The position numbers were made by a program, and so were the translations under genes. Source: Gammaproteobacteria bacterium (GTDB taxonomy: Bacteria; Pseudomonadota; Gammaproteobacteria; Steroidobacterales; Steroidobacteraceae). From it: a stretch of DNA of 64,000 nt. The stretch spans positions 1 through 64,000 of the forward strand of contig JANXZG010000043.1 in NCBI GenBank assembly GCA_025355645.1. The letters are read 5' to 3'. Positions 18,784 through 29,500 of this stretch are shown here, piece after piece (the stretch's first letter is position 1; each line of letters opens with the position of its first letter). The notes beneath the pieces are model-generated. The model saw only the letters and a list, made by a program, of their open reading frames with translations. It made no database searches and was not told the origin of the DNA.

Positions 18784-19400
18784 GTTTCTGCCTTTAACAG
18801 AGCTGCCGCCGCGCGCGCCCTGTTGACGAATTCGATGATCTTGGCCGGATCCTTGACGCCGGCGGAAGCTTCCACGCCGCTGCTGACATCGACGCCGTAC
18901 GGGCGCACCGCGGCAATCGCATCGGCCACGTTTGCTGGGGTCAGGCCTCCGGCCAGGATCAGCTCCGTCTGCGCCGAGAGCTCGGCAGCGCGGCCCCAGT
19001 CCGCCATCTCGCCAATGCCGCTGGACGGTCCCTCGAATAACATGCGCGCTGGCAGCGGATGCGGCGTCTTGCGGCCGAAGCGCACGACGGGAAGTATCTT
19101 GATATGCGCGGGGACCTTCAGCTCACGCAGGTCCTCCACATCGGTCTGAAAAAAATCCGGCTTCAGCGTGCGGCAGATCTCATCGACCAGGATTTGCAGC
19201 GGGTGCTGCGTGACTGCGATGCGCAGGATCCCAGGCGGCGCGAGCGCGGCCAACTGCGCCGCCTGTCGCGGCGTGACCTGGCGCGGACTCGGCGCGAATA
19301 CGAATCCAATCGCATCAACGTTCGATGCCTCGGCGGCCGTGATCGCATCGACGGTCGTGATGCCGCATATCTTTATCCACATCCGTCGGAGTGTAGCCAT
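18780..19400 (-). CDS. trpF: phosphoribosylanthranilate isomerase
   Basis: 206 residues. The family motif WIKICGITTVDAITAAEASNVDAIGFVFAPSPRQVT is at the N-terminus, with LAGGLTPANVADAI and VDVSSGVEASAGVKD at the end. It isomerises phosphoribosylanthranilate (fourth pathway step counted from chorismate with TrpE/G as first). An internal ATG at 19382 would give the common MWIKICGIT start; the upstream ATG is used because it lies 1 nt after the trpC stop. Confidence 0.96.
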   Translation of the reverse strand: MATLRRMWIKICGITTVDAITAAEASNVDAIGFVFAPSPRQVTPRQAAQLAALAPPGILRIAVTQHPLQILVDEICRTLKPDFFQTDVEDLRELKVPAHIKILPVVRFGRKTPHPLPARMLFEGPSSGIGEMADWGRAAELSAQTELILAGGLTPANVADAIAAVRPYGVDVSSGVEASAGVKDPAKIIEFVNRARAAAALLKAET

Positions 19401-19401
19401 C

Positions 19402-20232
19402 TTAGCGGCCCCCCGCGCGGGCAGTATTCAGGATTCCGGCCAGCTGCGCCGCCGGATCGCTGCTCTGCATCAGCGCGGTGCCGATCAGCGCAATGCCGAA
19501 ACCCAGCTTGCGCACGGCGAGAGCCTCCACGGGGCTGCCCACACCGCTTTCGGCAACCGCTGGCAAGCCCTTCGGCAGATGCGCGGCGAGCTCGGCAAAG
19601 CGCTCCGGCCGGACCTGAAGCGTCTGCAGGTCGCGACAATTGACCCCGATCAGGACGGTGCCGCGATCGGCGCGCGTGCGCAGCGCCAGGATAACCGCCG
19701 CGACCGCCAGGTCAGCCGCGTCGAATGCCTCTAGCAGCACGAACATGCCAAGTCGCAGCGCAACATCCATCAGCTGCGCAATGCCCTCGCGCGAGAGCAT
19801 CCTCAGGATCAGCAAGACCCCCCCTGCCCCGCAGGCACGCGCCTCGAGCACCTGGTACGGATCGACCAGGAAATCCTTGCGCATCGCGGGCACCCCAAAC
19901 GGCGCGAGCAGGCCGGCAGCCGCACGCAGGTGCTCCAGCGAGCCATCGAAGCGGCTCTCTTCGGTCAGTACGGACACGGCGGCGGCGCCTGCGCTGGCAT
20001 AGGCGCAAGCGCGACCCATCCAGTTGTCGCTCGCCTCGCCGAGCACGCCTGCGGCGGGCGAGCGCAACTTGATCTCGGCGATGACATCGAAGCCCGCTGC
20101 GGATAATCGCAATGGCGGCGCCGGTGCCTGGGCTGCGGCGCGCCGCTCGAGCGCCGCATAGTTCTCGTGCGCACTGGCCTTCGCTACCCGCAGCGCGCTG
20201 GCCGACTTCATTTGATCCAGGAACCCGTTCAC
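19402..20232 (-). CDS. trpC: indole-3-glycerol phosphate synthase
   Basis: 276 residues from a GTG at 20232 that overlaps the trpD stop (GTGA); an ATG at 20268 would extend 36 nt into trpD. Motifs: FDVIAEIKLRSPAAGV (catalytic Lys), AAAVSVLTEESRFDGSLEHL, MRKDFLVDPYQV, LLILRML, IGVNCRDLQTL and VAESGV. It closes the indole ring from CdRP. It is a stand-alone TrpC, not fused to TrpF as in E. coli. Confidence 0.96.
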   Translation of the reverse strand: MNGFLDQMKSASALRVAKASAHENYAALERRAAAQAPAPPLRLSAAGFDVIAEIKLRSPAAGVLGEASDNWMGRACAYASAGAAAVSVLTEESRFDGSLEHLRAAAGLLAPFGVPAMRKDFLVDPYQVLEARACGAGGVLLILRMLSREGIAQLMDVALRLGMFVLLEAFDAADLAVAAVILALRTRADRGTVLIGVNCRDLQTLQVRPERFAELAAHLPKGLPAVAESGVGSPVEALAVRKLGFGIALIGTALMQSSDPAAQLAGILNTARAGGR

Positions 20233-21254
20233 GCCGCTGCGCCCCATTTTGCAAGTTTGTCGAGCCATCGCTGCGCGCGGCCGCTATCGATGGCGGCAAG
20301 GGCCAGCGCGACGCCGTCGGCCGCGGATGCCGCGCGCCCGGCGATGTGCAACGCGATGCCAGCCTGCAAGGCAAGCGCCGAACGATGCGCGCCGCGATCC
20401 AGGCGGGCGAAAACCGCGCGAAGCGCGGCTGCATTGGTGCTGGCATCACCTCCGGCAAGGTCCGCAGCACTGCAGCGCGCAAGCCCCAGGCTCGCAGGGT
20501 CGATCTCCATGGGCCGTACATTCCCGGGCGTGACGTCAAACACCGCAAAGGGTCCGATGGGCGTCGCTTCATCCCAGCCCGCGGCGCCATGCACGACCCA
20601 CGCGCGGGCCAGCTGCATGCCGCTTAAAGTCGCCGCGATCAGCTGCGCCGCCGCCGTGTCGTACGCGCCGATCAGTTGATAGCGTGGCGCGGCCGGATTT
20701 GTCAGCGGACCCAGCAAGTTGAATACCGTACGCACGGCGAGCGCCGCGCGTATCGGCACGAGCGCCTTCATCGCCGGATGATAATAAGGGGCGAACAGGA
20801 ACGTGAATCCGCTGGCCTCGAAGCAGCGCGCCGCCGCTGCCTCGTCGAGCGGCAGCTTCAGGCCCAGCTGTTCGATCAGGTCGGCGCTGCCGCAGCGGCT
20901 GGAGACCGAACGATTGCCATGCTTGATGACCGGCATGCCGCAGGCGGCAGTCAGCAGCGCCGCCCCAGTCGAAAGATTCAAGCTGCCCGACCCATCGCCG
21001 CCGGTCCCGACCAGATCGATCGCATCGAGGCCCGCCGCCAGACCGGGCCGGCGCGCAAGCGAGCGCATCGCGGCGGCAAAGCCACGCACCTCGGCTGCCG
21101 TGACGCCTTTGGCCCGCAATGCCGCCAGCAGTCCGCCGGCGAGCGCCGGATGCCCTTCGCCCGCGGCAAGCCATTGCATCAACTCGCCGGCGCCCTGCTC
21201 CGACAGGTCGTTGCCGCACAGCAGGCTCTCGAGGGATTCACGCGGCGTCTGCAA
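20229..21254 (-). CDS. trpD: anthranilate phosphoribosyltransferase
   Basis: 341 residues. Glycine-rich DLVGTGGDGSGSLNLSTGAA binds PRPP, and KHGNRSVSSRCGSADLIEQLG is the anthranilate-site signature. FLFAPYYHPAMKAL and FNLLGPLTNPA follow. The start is a TTG at 21254 with GAGG 8 nt before it; the next in-frame ATG would remove about 25 residues of the N-terminal helical domain. It sits 10 nt after trpG and is not fused to it. Confidence 0.96.
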   Translation of the reverse strand: MQTPRESLESLLCGNDLSEQGAGELMQWLAAGEGHPALAGGLLAALRAKGVTAAEVRGFAAAMRSLARRPGLAAGLDAIDLVGTGGDGSGSLNLSTGAALLTAACGMPVIKHGNRSVSSRCGSADLIEQLGLKLPLDEAAAARCFEASGFTFLFAPYYHPAMKALVPIRAALAVRTVFNLLGPLTNPAAPRYQLIGAYDTAAAQLIAATLSGMQLARAWVVHGAAGWDEATPIGPFAVFDVTPGNVRPMEIDPASLGLARCSAADLAGGDASTNAAALRAVFARLDRGAHRSALALQAGIALHIAGRAASAADGVALALAAIDSGRAQRWLDKLAKWGAAA

Positions 21255-21264
21255 GGTCGGGGCC

Positions 21265-21840
21265 TCAGAGCTTCAGGAAATTGCCCATCAGGATCGGCCC
21301 GTCGGGCGTCAGCACGCTCTCCGGGTGAAATTGCACGCCCTCGATCGGCAGCGAGGTATGGCGCACACCCATGATCTCGCCCTCCGGGGTGCGAGCCGTG
21401 ACTTCAAGAACAGCCGGGATGCTGTGCGCCTCAGCAATCAGCGAGTGATAGCGTCCGGCCTGGAAATCCTGCGGCATGCCCGCGTACAGTCCGCGCCCGT
21501 CATGATGGGCCGGGGAAACCTTGCCGTGCATCAGGCGCCCGGCGCGTACGACCCTGCCGCCGAACACCTCCACCAGCGACTGGTGCCCGAGGCACACGCC
21601 AAAGATCGGGATGCGCCCGGCAAAGGCCCGGATCATGTCCATCGAGACGCCCGCATCCTTCGGCGTGCCGGGACCCGGCGAAATCACCAGGTGCGTGTGA
21701 TCCATCGCGAGCGCGGCCTCGACGCTGATCGCATCATTGCGGTACACGTCGACCTGGGCGCCTTGCATCAGGAATGCCTGTACGAGGTTATAGGTGAACG
21801 AATCGTAGTTATCGATCAGCAACAGTTTCGCTGCGCGCAT
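21265..21840 (-). CDS. trpG: anthranilate synthase glutamine amidotransferase subunit
   Basis: 191 residues. DNYDSFTYNLVQAF is at the start, then ISPGPGTPKDAG, the nucleophile loop GVCLGHQ (Cys) and the His-Glu pair in VQFHPESVLTPDG. It supplies ammonia from glutamine to TrpE. It could also serve p-aminobenzoate synthesis (as PabA) in organisms with one such subunit; the position immediately after trpE makes tryptophan the main role. Confidence 0.96.
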   Translation of the reverse strand: MRAAKLLLIDNYDSFTYNLVQAFLMQGAQVDVYRNDAISVEAALAMDHTHLVISPGPGTPKDAGVSMDMIRAFAGRIPIFGVCLGHQSLVEVFGGRVVRAGRLMHGKVSPAHHDGRGLYAGMPQDFQAGRYHSLIAEAHSIPAVLEVTARTPEGEIMGVRHTSLPIEGVQFHPESVLTPDGPILMGNFLKL

Positions 21841-21843
21841 GGC

Positions 21844-23229
21844 CTACAACCCGTCCGCCGCTAGTTCGAGCGCGCGGCGCAATACCGCGCTCTTCGCGAG
21901 CACTTCTTCATATTCGGCCTGCGGGACGCTGTCGGCGACAATGCCGCCGCCCGCCTGGTAACTGTAGGTGTCGCCCCGAAACACCAGCGTGCGGATCGTG
22001 ATTGCCTGGTCCATGGCGCCCTGGCGCCCGAAATAGCCGATCGTGCCGCCATACAGCTGCCGGCCCACGGGCTCGAGCTCGTCGATGATTTCCATCGCCC
22101 GCACTTTCGGCGCACCCACGAGAGTACCTGCGGGGAAGGTCGCGGCGAACAGATCGAACGCATCCTTGCCCGGCGCCAGCGTGCCGCTGACGCCGCTGAC
22201 TATGTGCATGATATGGCTGTAGCGCTCGATGACCCGGTAGGGATCGACATTGACCGAGCCAGCGGTGGCCACGCGCCCCAGGTCATTGCGCGCGAGGTCC
22301 ACCAGCATCACATGCTCGGCATTCTCCTTGGGGTCGCCCAGCAGTTCGCGCTCCAGCGCCGCATCGCTCTCGGCATCCTGCCCGCGCGGCCTTGAACCTG
22401 CGATAGGGCGCAGCTGCGCATGGCCTTGGTTCAGTTTGACCAGCGCCTCGGGCGAGGAGCCCACCACGGTGATATCGCCCAGCTCGCAGAAGTACATGTA
22501 GGGTGATGGATTCAGCAGGCGCAGCGCGCGATAGACCTCAAACGGCGAGAGCGCATGCGCGCCCTCAAAGCGCGAGGCCAGCACCAGTTGGTAGACATCG
22601 CCTGCGCCGATATGCTCCTGTGCACGATGTACCAGCTCAGCGTGCCGGGATTGCGACAATGAGGGCGTGGCGGGCGAGAATTTCCCAGCTGTTGCCAGCG
22701 TGGGGACGGGTCCGCGCAGCGCCCGGATGACTTCGCGCCGCAGGCTCTGTCGCTGCGCTTCGCTGCCATCGTGCAGCACGGCAACGCCGCGTGTCAGGTG
22801 ATCGAAGACTAGCAGCGAGCGCGGCGCGACGTAGTGGGCATGCGGCGCCTGCGTGGCATCGAGGCTGCGTCCGGGCAGCCGCTCGAAATAACGCACCGAG
22901 TCGTAGGCGGTGTAACCGACCAGCCCTCCGAGCAGCGGCACGCCCGGCAGATCCGGCAGGGGCTGCGGTGCAAGCGTGAGTGCGGCGCGCAACGCATCGA
23001 GAAATTCGGCGCGCGACTTCGGCCGCGGCGATTGCTGGCCGTCGATATGCATGCCTGCGGCATCAAGCCGTACCTCCAGGCAGTCGCCGAAGCCGATGAA
23101 TGAATAGCGCGCCAGGCGCTCGCCGCCCTCGACACTCTCGAGCAGGAACCTTGGCCGGAACGGCGCCAGTTTCAGGTAAGCCGATACCGGGGTATCAAGA
23201 TCAGCGGCTATGTCAAAAGGTGGCTTCAT
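21844..23229 (-). CDS. trpE: anthranilate synthase component I
   Basis: 461 residues. The N-terminal domain has the feedback-inhibition element FLLESVEGGERLARYSFIG (LLES). The chorismate-binding domain has RPIAGSRPRG, LLGDPKENAEHVMLVDLARND, HIVSGVSG, FPAGTLVGAPK and the C-terminal YQAGGGIVADS. With TrpG it converts chorismate and glutamine to anthranilate. Its ATG is 9 nt past the oligo-T of an attenuator terminator, so expression depends on readthrough from trpL. Confidence 0.97.
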   Translation of the reverse strand: MKPPFDIAADLDTPVSAYLKLAPFRPRFLLESVEGGERLARYSFIGFGDCLEVRLDAAGMHIDGQQSPRPKSRAEFLDALRAALTLAPQPLPDLPGVPLLGGLVGYTAYDSVRYFERLPGRSLDATQAPHAHYVAPRSLLVFDHLTRGVAVLHDGSEAQRQSLRREVIRALRGPVPTLATAGKFSPATPSLSQSRHAELVHRAQEHIGAGDVYQLVLASRFEGAHALSPFEVYRALRLLNPSPYMYFCELGDITVVGSSPEALVKLNQGHAQLRPIAGSRPRGQDAESDAALERELLGDPKENAEHVMLVDLARNDLGRVATAGSVNVDPYRVIERYSHIMHIVSGVSGTLAPGKDAFDLFAATFPAGTLVGAPKVRAMEIIDELEPVGRQLYGGTIGYFGRQGAMDQAITIRTLVFRGDTYSYQAGGGIVADSVPQAEYEEVLAKSAVLRRALELAADGL

Positions 23230-23237
23230 AATTCTGC

Positions 23238-23275
23238 AAAAAAAAACCCATCACCGGTGTTGTCGGGGATGGGTT
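23238..23275 (-). terminator. trp attenuator (Rho-independent terminator before trpE)
   Basis: On the minus strand an 8-bp stem AACCCATC (plus 268-275 of this block, i.e. 23268-23275) pairs with GATGGGTT (23245-23252) across a 15-nt loop. It runs into nine T residues (23238-23246) just before trpE. Upstream, GGAGTGGG near the end of trpL can pair with CCCATCCC of the terminator's left arm (7 of 8 positions, one G-U, one mismatch), giving an antiterminator. This is the classic layout for ribosome-mediated attenuation. Confidence 0.9.
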
Positions 23276-23299
23276 CTGGATTGGCGAAAATCTAAGATA

Positions 23300-23380
23300 T
23301 CAAGCGGCCAGCGCCCACTCCTTCAGGCAGGACGTGCGCCACCAGCAGCGGGGATTGCCCGAAAATATCGTTTGCGACAT
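23300..23380 (-). CDS. trpL: trp operon leader peptide
   Basis: A 26-codon frame starts ATG 23380 and ends TGA 23300-23302. Trp-Trp is at residues 13-14 (PRCWWRTS) and a third Trp at 22 (KEWALAA). Three Trp codons in 26, 25 nt before the attenuator hairpin, identify it as the leader whose translation senses charged tRNA-Trp. When ribosomes stall at WW, the downstream GGAGTGGG is freed to form the antiterminator. No clear Shine-Dalgarno precedes the ATG. The frame is open further upstream (TTG at plus 23416), so the exact start is uncertain. Confidence 0.85.
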   Translation of the reverse strand: MSQTIFSGNPRCWWRTSCLKEWALAA

Positions 23381-23386
23381 GCCATG

Positions 23387-23416
23387 AGTATCGCCGTCCG
23401 CAGTGGCCAGCGTCAA
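23387..23416 (-). promoter_or_regulatory. candidate trp operon promoter
   Basis: Minus-strand TTGACG (23411-23416, 5 of 6) and GATACT (23387-23392, 4 of 6) are 18 nt apart. Transcription would start about 23378-23382, essentially at the trpL ATG, making the leader mRNA leaderless. No TrpR operator half-site pair is evident. An alternative promoter inside the preceding gene cannot be excluded. Confidence 0.45.
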
Positions 23417-23427
23417 GCGAAGCCCCG

Positions 23428-23748
23428 TTATTTGAGACTTCGTCGATGTTTGCGGCACAGCTCGATGAAGCGTGGCGTGAGTCCGACATCTTCGTATACC
23501 GGATCGCCATGATCATCCCTTGAAATGACCTTGGGACCCGCCACATAAGGCATGCAGGCGGCCAGCTCATCGAGTCCCGCATGCAAAAGGTCGGTGATGA
23601 GGTCCTCGATGGAACGGCCTGGAAAGAGTTCGGCGAGGGCATGTATCCGGCTGGCATCCTCGAGCGGCAGGCGCACCGCATACTCGCGCGCAGTCAGGGC
23701 GGGCGGAGCCTGCCGTGTCCAGCGATCGAGCAGTGCCCGGAATTTCAT
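23428..23748 (-). CDS. conserved small protein (often annotated type 1 pili tip component)
   Basis: 106 residues beginning MKFRALLDRWTRQAPPALTAREYAVRLPLEDASRIHALAELFPG. It resembles short gammaproteobacterial proteins that databases label 'type 1 pili tip component' or 'pilin assembly protein'. I see no signal peptide, Cys pair or donor strand typical of pilins, so that name is doubtful. The TAREYAVRLP and LFPGRSIEDLITDLL segments could be a helical regulator-like domain. It lies upstream of trpL on the same strand and may share its transcript or host its promoter. Confidence 0.65.
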   Translation of the reverse strand: MKFRALLDRWTRQAPPALTAREYAVRLPLEDASRIHALAELFPGRSIEDLITDLLHAGLDELAACMPYVAGPKVISRDDHGDPVYEDVGLTPRFIELCRKHRRSLK

Positions 23749-23794
23749 ATGAGTATTATAGCGGCACGCCGCAAGCCCTGCAGGAGAGGCCCAG

Positions 23795-24177
23795 ATGGAT
23801 CAGCCGCTTACCAGCGACGAACGCAATTGGGCGATGTGGGCTCACCTATGCGGCCTGCTGTGGATATTCGCAGGGCCCAGCCTGCTGTTCTTCCCCATCG
23901 GCGCGTTCGTGCTGTTCTCGATCCTGGGGCCGCTGATCATCTGGCGCTCCAAGCGCGAAACCATGCCCTTCGCGGCGGCCCAGGCCAAGGAATCGCTGAA
24001 TTTCCAGATCACGGTGTGGTTGCTCGGCCTCCTATTCGGCGTGCTGGCCCTCGTGCTGATCGGGCTCGTGTTCCTGTGGATCCTCGGGCTCGTCAATGTC
24101 GTGCTGGTCATCATTGCCGCGATCCAGGTGCGTGACGGCAAGCCCTATCGCTATCCGTTCTGCCTGCGCCTGGTCAC

Positions 24178-24181
<4 letters not shown>
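23795..24181 (+). CDS. DUF4870 membrane protein
   Basis: 128 residues. The N-terminus MDQPLTSDERNWAMWAHLCGLLW matches the DUF4870 family (Tic20-like small membrane proteins). Three hydrophobic segments at about 17-48, 70-95 and 88-112 flank the cytoplasmic loop IIWRSKRETMPFAAAQAKESLNFQI, and the tail ends QVRDGKPYRYPFCLRLV. Function unknown. AGGAGA lies 8 nt upstream of the ATG. Its TGA overlaps the TTG start of the ABC transporter (TTGA), so the two are probably coupled. Confidence 0.85.
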
Positions 24182-25989
<1,808 letters not shown>

Positions 25990-26044
25990 TTGCCAGCGGT
26001 AAGATGGCCCCAGATCGGGGGCTGGCAACAAAGGGGAGAGCGAC

Positions 26045-26503
26045 ATGAACCGACTGATCATGGCCTGCGGCGCGGGCCTGCTGACGAGCTTCGCATTCGC
26101 ACAGACACCGGCCACTGCCCCGGCTGCGCCGCCCGCGGCGACGGCTATGGCGCCGGCTGCGGGCGCCAACGTCTACTTTATCTCGCCCAAGGATGGCGCG
26201 AAGCTGCATGGACCGGTGACGGTCCAATTCGGTTTGAAGGGCATGGGCATCGCGCCGGCCGGCATTAAATTCGACAATACCGGCCACCATCACCTGCTGA
26301 TCGACACCGACATCAAGGATGTGAATCTCGATGAGTCGATGCCGATGACAGACAAGATCGTGCATTTCGGCAAGGGGCAGACGGAGACCACGCTGAACCT
26401 GAGCCCCGGCAAGCACACGCTCGAGCTGCTGTTCGCCGATTACACGCACCGCTCCTTCGATCCGCCGCTGCATTCGGCGAAGATTACGATCACGGTGGAC
26501 TGA
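26045..26503 (+). CDS. exported DUF4399 domain protein
   Basis: 152 residues. A signal peptide covers about 1-20 (ends SFAFA), then an Ala/Pro-rich linker to about residue 42. The DUF4399 domain has VYFISPKDGAKLHGPVTVQFGLKGMGIAPAG, a His-rich NTGHHHLLID, then HFGKGQTETTLNLSPGKHTLELLFADYTH. The His cluster suggests metal binding, but no function is established. The start has GGGGAG upstream. It ends 11 nt before the convergent icmF gene. Confidence 0.88.
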   Translation: MNRLIMACGAGLLTSFAFAQTPATAPAAPPAATAMAPAAGANVYFISPKDGAKLHGPVTVQFGLKGMGIAPAGIKFDNTGHHHLLIDTDIKDVNLDESMPMTDKIVHFGKGQTETTLNLSPGKHTLELLFADYTHRSFDPPLHSAKITITVD

Positions 26504-26514
26504 GGGCGCTGGCC

Positions 26515-29500
26515 CTACATGTTGCGGCGGTAGCGCCCGCCGACTTCGTACAGCGCATGGGTGATCTCGCCCAGCGAGCAGACGCGCACGGCGTCCATCA
26601 GGACCTCGAAGGTGTTGCCGTCGTTAATCACTGCTGCCCGTAGCCTCTGCAGCATGGCGGCAGATTTATCCGCATGACGCGCCTGGAACTCATGCAGCCG
26701 CTTTAGCTGCGACTGCTTTTCCGCATCGGTCGAGCGCGCAAGCTCGATCGGCCCGGACGAGGCTTCCCCCGCAGGGCTGCGAAAGGTGTTGACGCCGATA
26801 ATCGGGTAACTGCCGTCGTGCTTCTGGCGCTCGTAGAACAGCGACTCTTCCTGGATCTTGCCGCGCTGATAACCCGTCTCCATGGCGCCCAACACGCCGC
26901 CGCGACTTGCAATCGCATCGAACTCCTTCAGCACCGCCTCTTCCACGAGGTCAGTCAGCTCATCAATGATGAAGCTGCCCTGGTTCGGGTTCTCGTTCTT
27001 GGCGAGGCCCCATTCGCGGTTGATGATCAGCTGGATCGCCATCGCCCGCCGCACGCTCTCCTCGGTCGGCGTCGTGACCGCCTCGTCATAGGCGTTGGTG
27101 TGCAGGCTGTTGCAGTTATCATAAATTGCACATAGCGCCTGCAGGGTCGTGCGTATGTCGTTGAAGGACATTTCCTGCGCGTGCAGTGAGCGGCCCGAGG
27201 TCTGCACGTGATACTTGAGCTTCTGACTGCGCTCGTTGGCGCCGTAGCGGCGCCTCATAGCCACAGCCCAGATGCGTCGCGCGACGCGCCCGATGACCGA
27301 GTATTCCGGATCCATGCCGTTGGAGAAGAAGAATGACAGGTTGCCGGCGAAATCATCAACCGCCATGCCGCGCGCGAGGTAGGACTCGACATAAGTGAAG
27401 CCGTTGGCGAGCGTGAAGGCGAGCTGCGAGATCGGATTCGCACCGGCCTCGGCGATGTGATAGCCGGAAATCGAGACCGAATAGAAATTCTGCACCTCGT
27501 TGCGCACGAAGTACTCCTGGATATCGCCCATCATCTTCAGCGCGAACTCGGTCGAGAAGATGCAGGTGTTCTGCCCCTGGTCCTCCTTCAGGATATCGGC
27601 CTGCACGGTACCGCGCACGGTCGACATCGCATACGCCTTGATCGTGCCGCGTTCCTGGGCATCCGGCGCGCGGCCATGCTTGTGCTGGAATTTATCCAGC
27701 TGCTGGTCAATTGCTGTATTCATGAACATCGCGAGAATCATCGGCGCCGGGCCATTGATGGTCATCGACACGGAAGTCGTCGGCGAGCAAAGGTCGAAGC
27801 CTGAATACAAAACCTTGAGATCATCGAGCGTCGCGATCGACACGCCGGCGTTGCCCACCTTGCCGTAGATGTCGGGTCTAAGGTCCGGGTCCCAGCCATA
27901 CAGGGTCACCGAATCAAAGGCGGTGGACAGGCGGTGCGCCGGCATGCCCTCCGACACGCGCTTGAAGCGCTGGTTGGTGCGAAACGCATCGCCCTCGCCG
28001 GCGAACATGCGGGTGGGGTCCTCTCCTTCGCGCTTGAACGGAAACACGCCGGCGGTAAACGGATAAAAGCCCGGCAGGTTCTCCTTCAGCAGGAAGCGCA
28101 GAACCTCCCCGTCATCCTCGAAGCGCGGCAGCGAGACCTTGCGAATCTGCGTGCCGGACAGGGACTGCGAGATCAGGCGCGTCCGCATCTCCTGGTCGCG
28201 GATCCTGACGACGTAATCGCTTTGCGCGTAGCGCTCCTGCGTCTGCGGCCATCCTTCCAGCAGCTGGCGCGCCCCAGGGTCGAGGCCCGCCTCGGCCACG
28301 GCCAGCAGCTCCTCAAAGCCCGCGGCCTCCTTGCCCGCCTTCGCGAACAAATGCTGCGATATGCGCAGGCTCTGGCGCTCGCGCGCCATGCGCACCTGGG
28401 CGCGGATGTCGCGGTGAAAATCGCGCAGCGTAGCGGCGATCTCGGCAAGGTATCGCACCCGCTCCGGCGGCACGATCGCGCGCCCTCTGGATGAGGCCCT
28501 GACCGTGGTAGGCGGGAGCTGGCCTGGGCCGAGCGCGAGGCCCTTGTCCTTCAGGCGCGGCAGCATCGCCTGGTACAGCGCGGTGACGCCATCATCATTG
28601 AAGCGCGACGCCATCGTGCCGAACACCGGCATCCGCTCAGAAGGCTCCTTGAACAGCTCGCGATTGCGCTGGTACTGCTTGCGCACATCGCGCAGCGCAT
28701 CCTCGGCACCCTTGCGATCGAACTTGTTGATCGCGACGAAATCGGCAAAATCCAGCATGTCGATTTTCTCGAGCTGCGAGGCCGCGCCGAATTCAGGCGT
28801 CATCACGTACAGCGACATATCGACGAGCGGCACGATCGCTGACCCACCCTGGCCGATGCCGGAGGTCTCGACGATGATCAGGTCAAAGCCGCTGAGCTTG
28901 CACACGGCCAGCACGTCCGGAAGCGCTGCGGATAGTTCAGTGCCGGCATCGCGCGTCGCAAGCGAACGCATGTAGATCTGCTGCGACTCGATGGCATTCA
29001 TGCGAATGCGATCGCCGAGCAGCGCGCCGCCGGTTCGCTTGCGTGACGGATCGATCGAGATGATGGCCACGCGCAGCCGGTCCTGCTGATCGAGACGCAG
29101 GCGCAGGATCAGCTCATCCGTCAGCGAGGACTTGCCCGCGCCGCCGGTGCCGGTGATGCCGAGTATCGGGGTTCCAACGGCGGCGGCGGCCTGCAACAGT
29201 GCCTGGCGCGTGCGCGCAGGATAGGCGCGGTTTTCGACACCGGTAATTACATGCGCGAGCTGGCGCTTGTCGCCGCCGCGCAGGATCTGCAAAACATCGG
29301 CCTCGGCGGGCACGAAGCTGCCGAGGTCATAATCGCTGCGGCGGATCACATCATCGATCATGCCCTGCAGCCCGAGGCTCGCGCCGTCCTCCGGGGAATA
29401 AAGCCGCGTGACGCCATAGTTCATCAGCTCGCGGATCTCGGCCGGCACAATGACACCGCCACCACCGCCGAAGACCTTGATATTTTCACCGCCGCTGCTG

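Noticed and set aside
26503-26516. AGGGC-gctg-GCCCT hairpin between the convergent DUF4399 and icmF genes
   Set aside because: Five base pairs and no T-tract on either strand; it overlaps both stop codons and is too weak to call a terminator.
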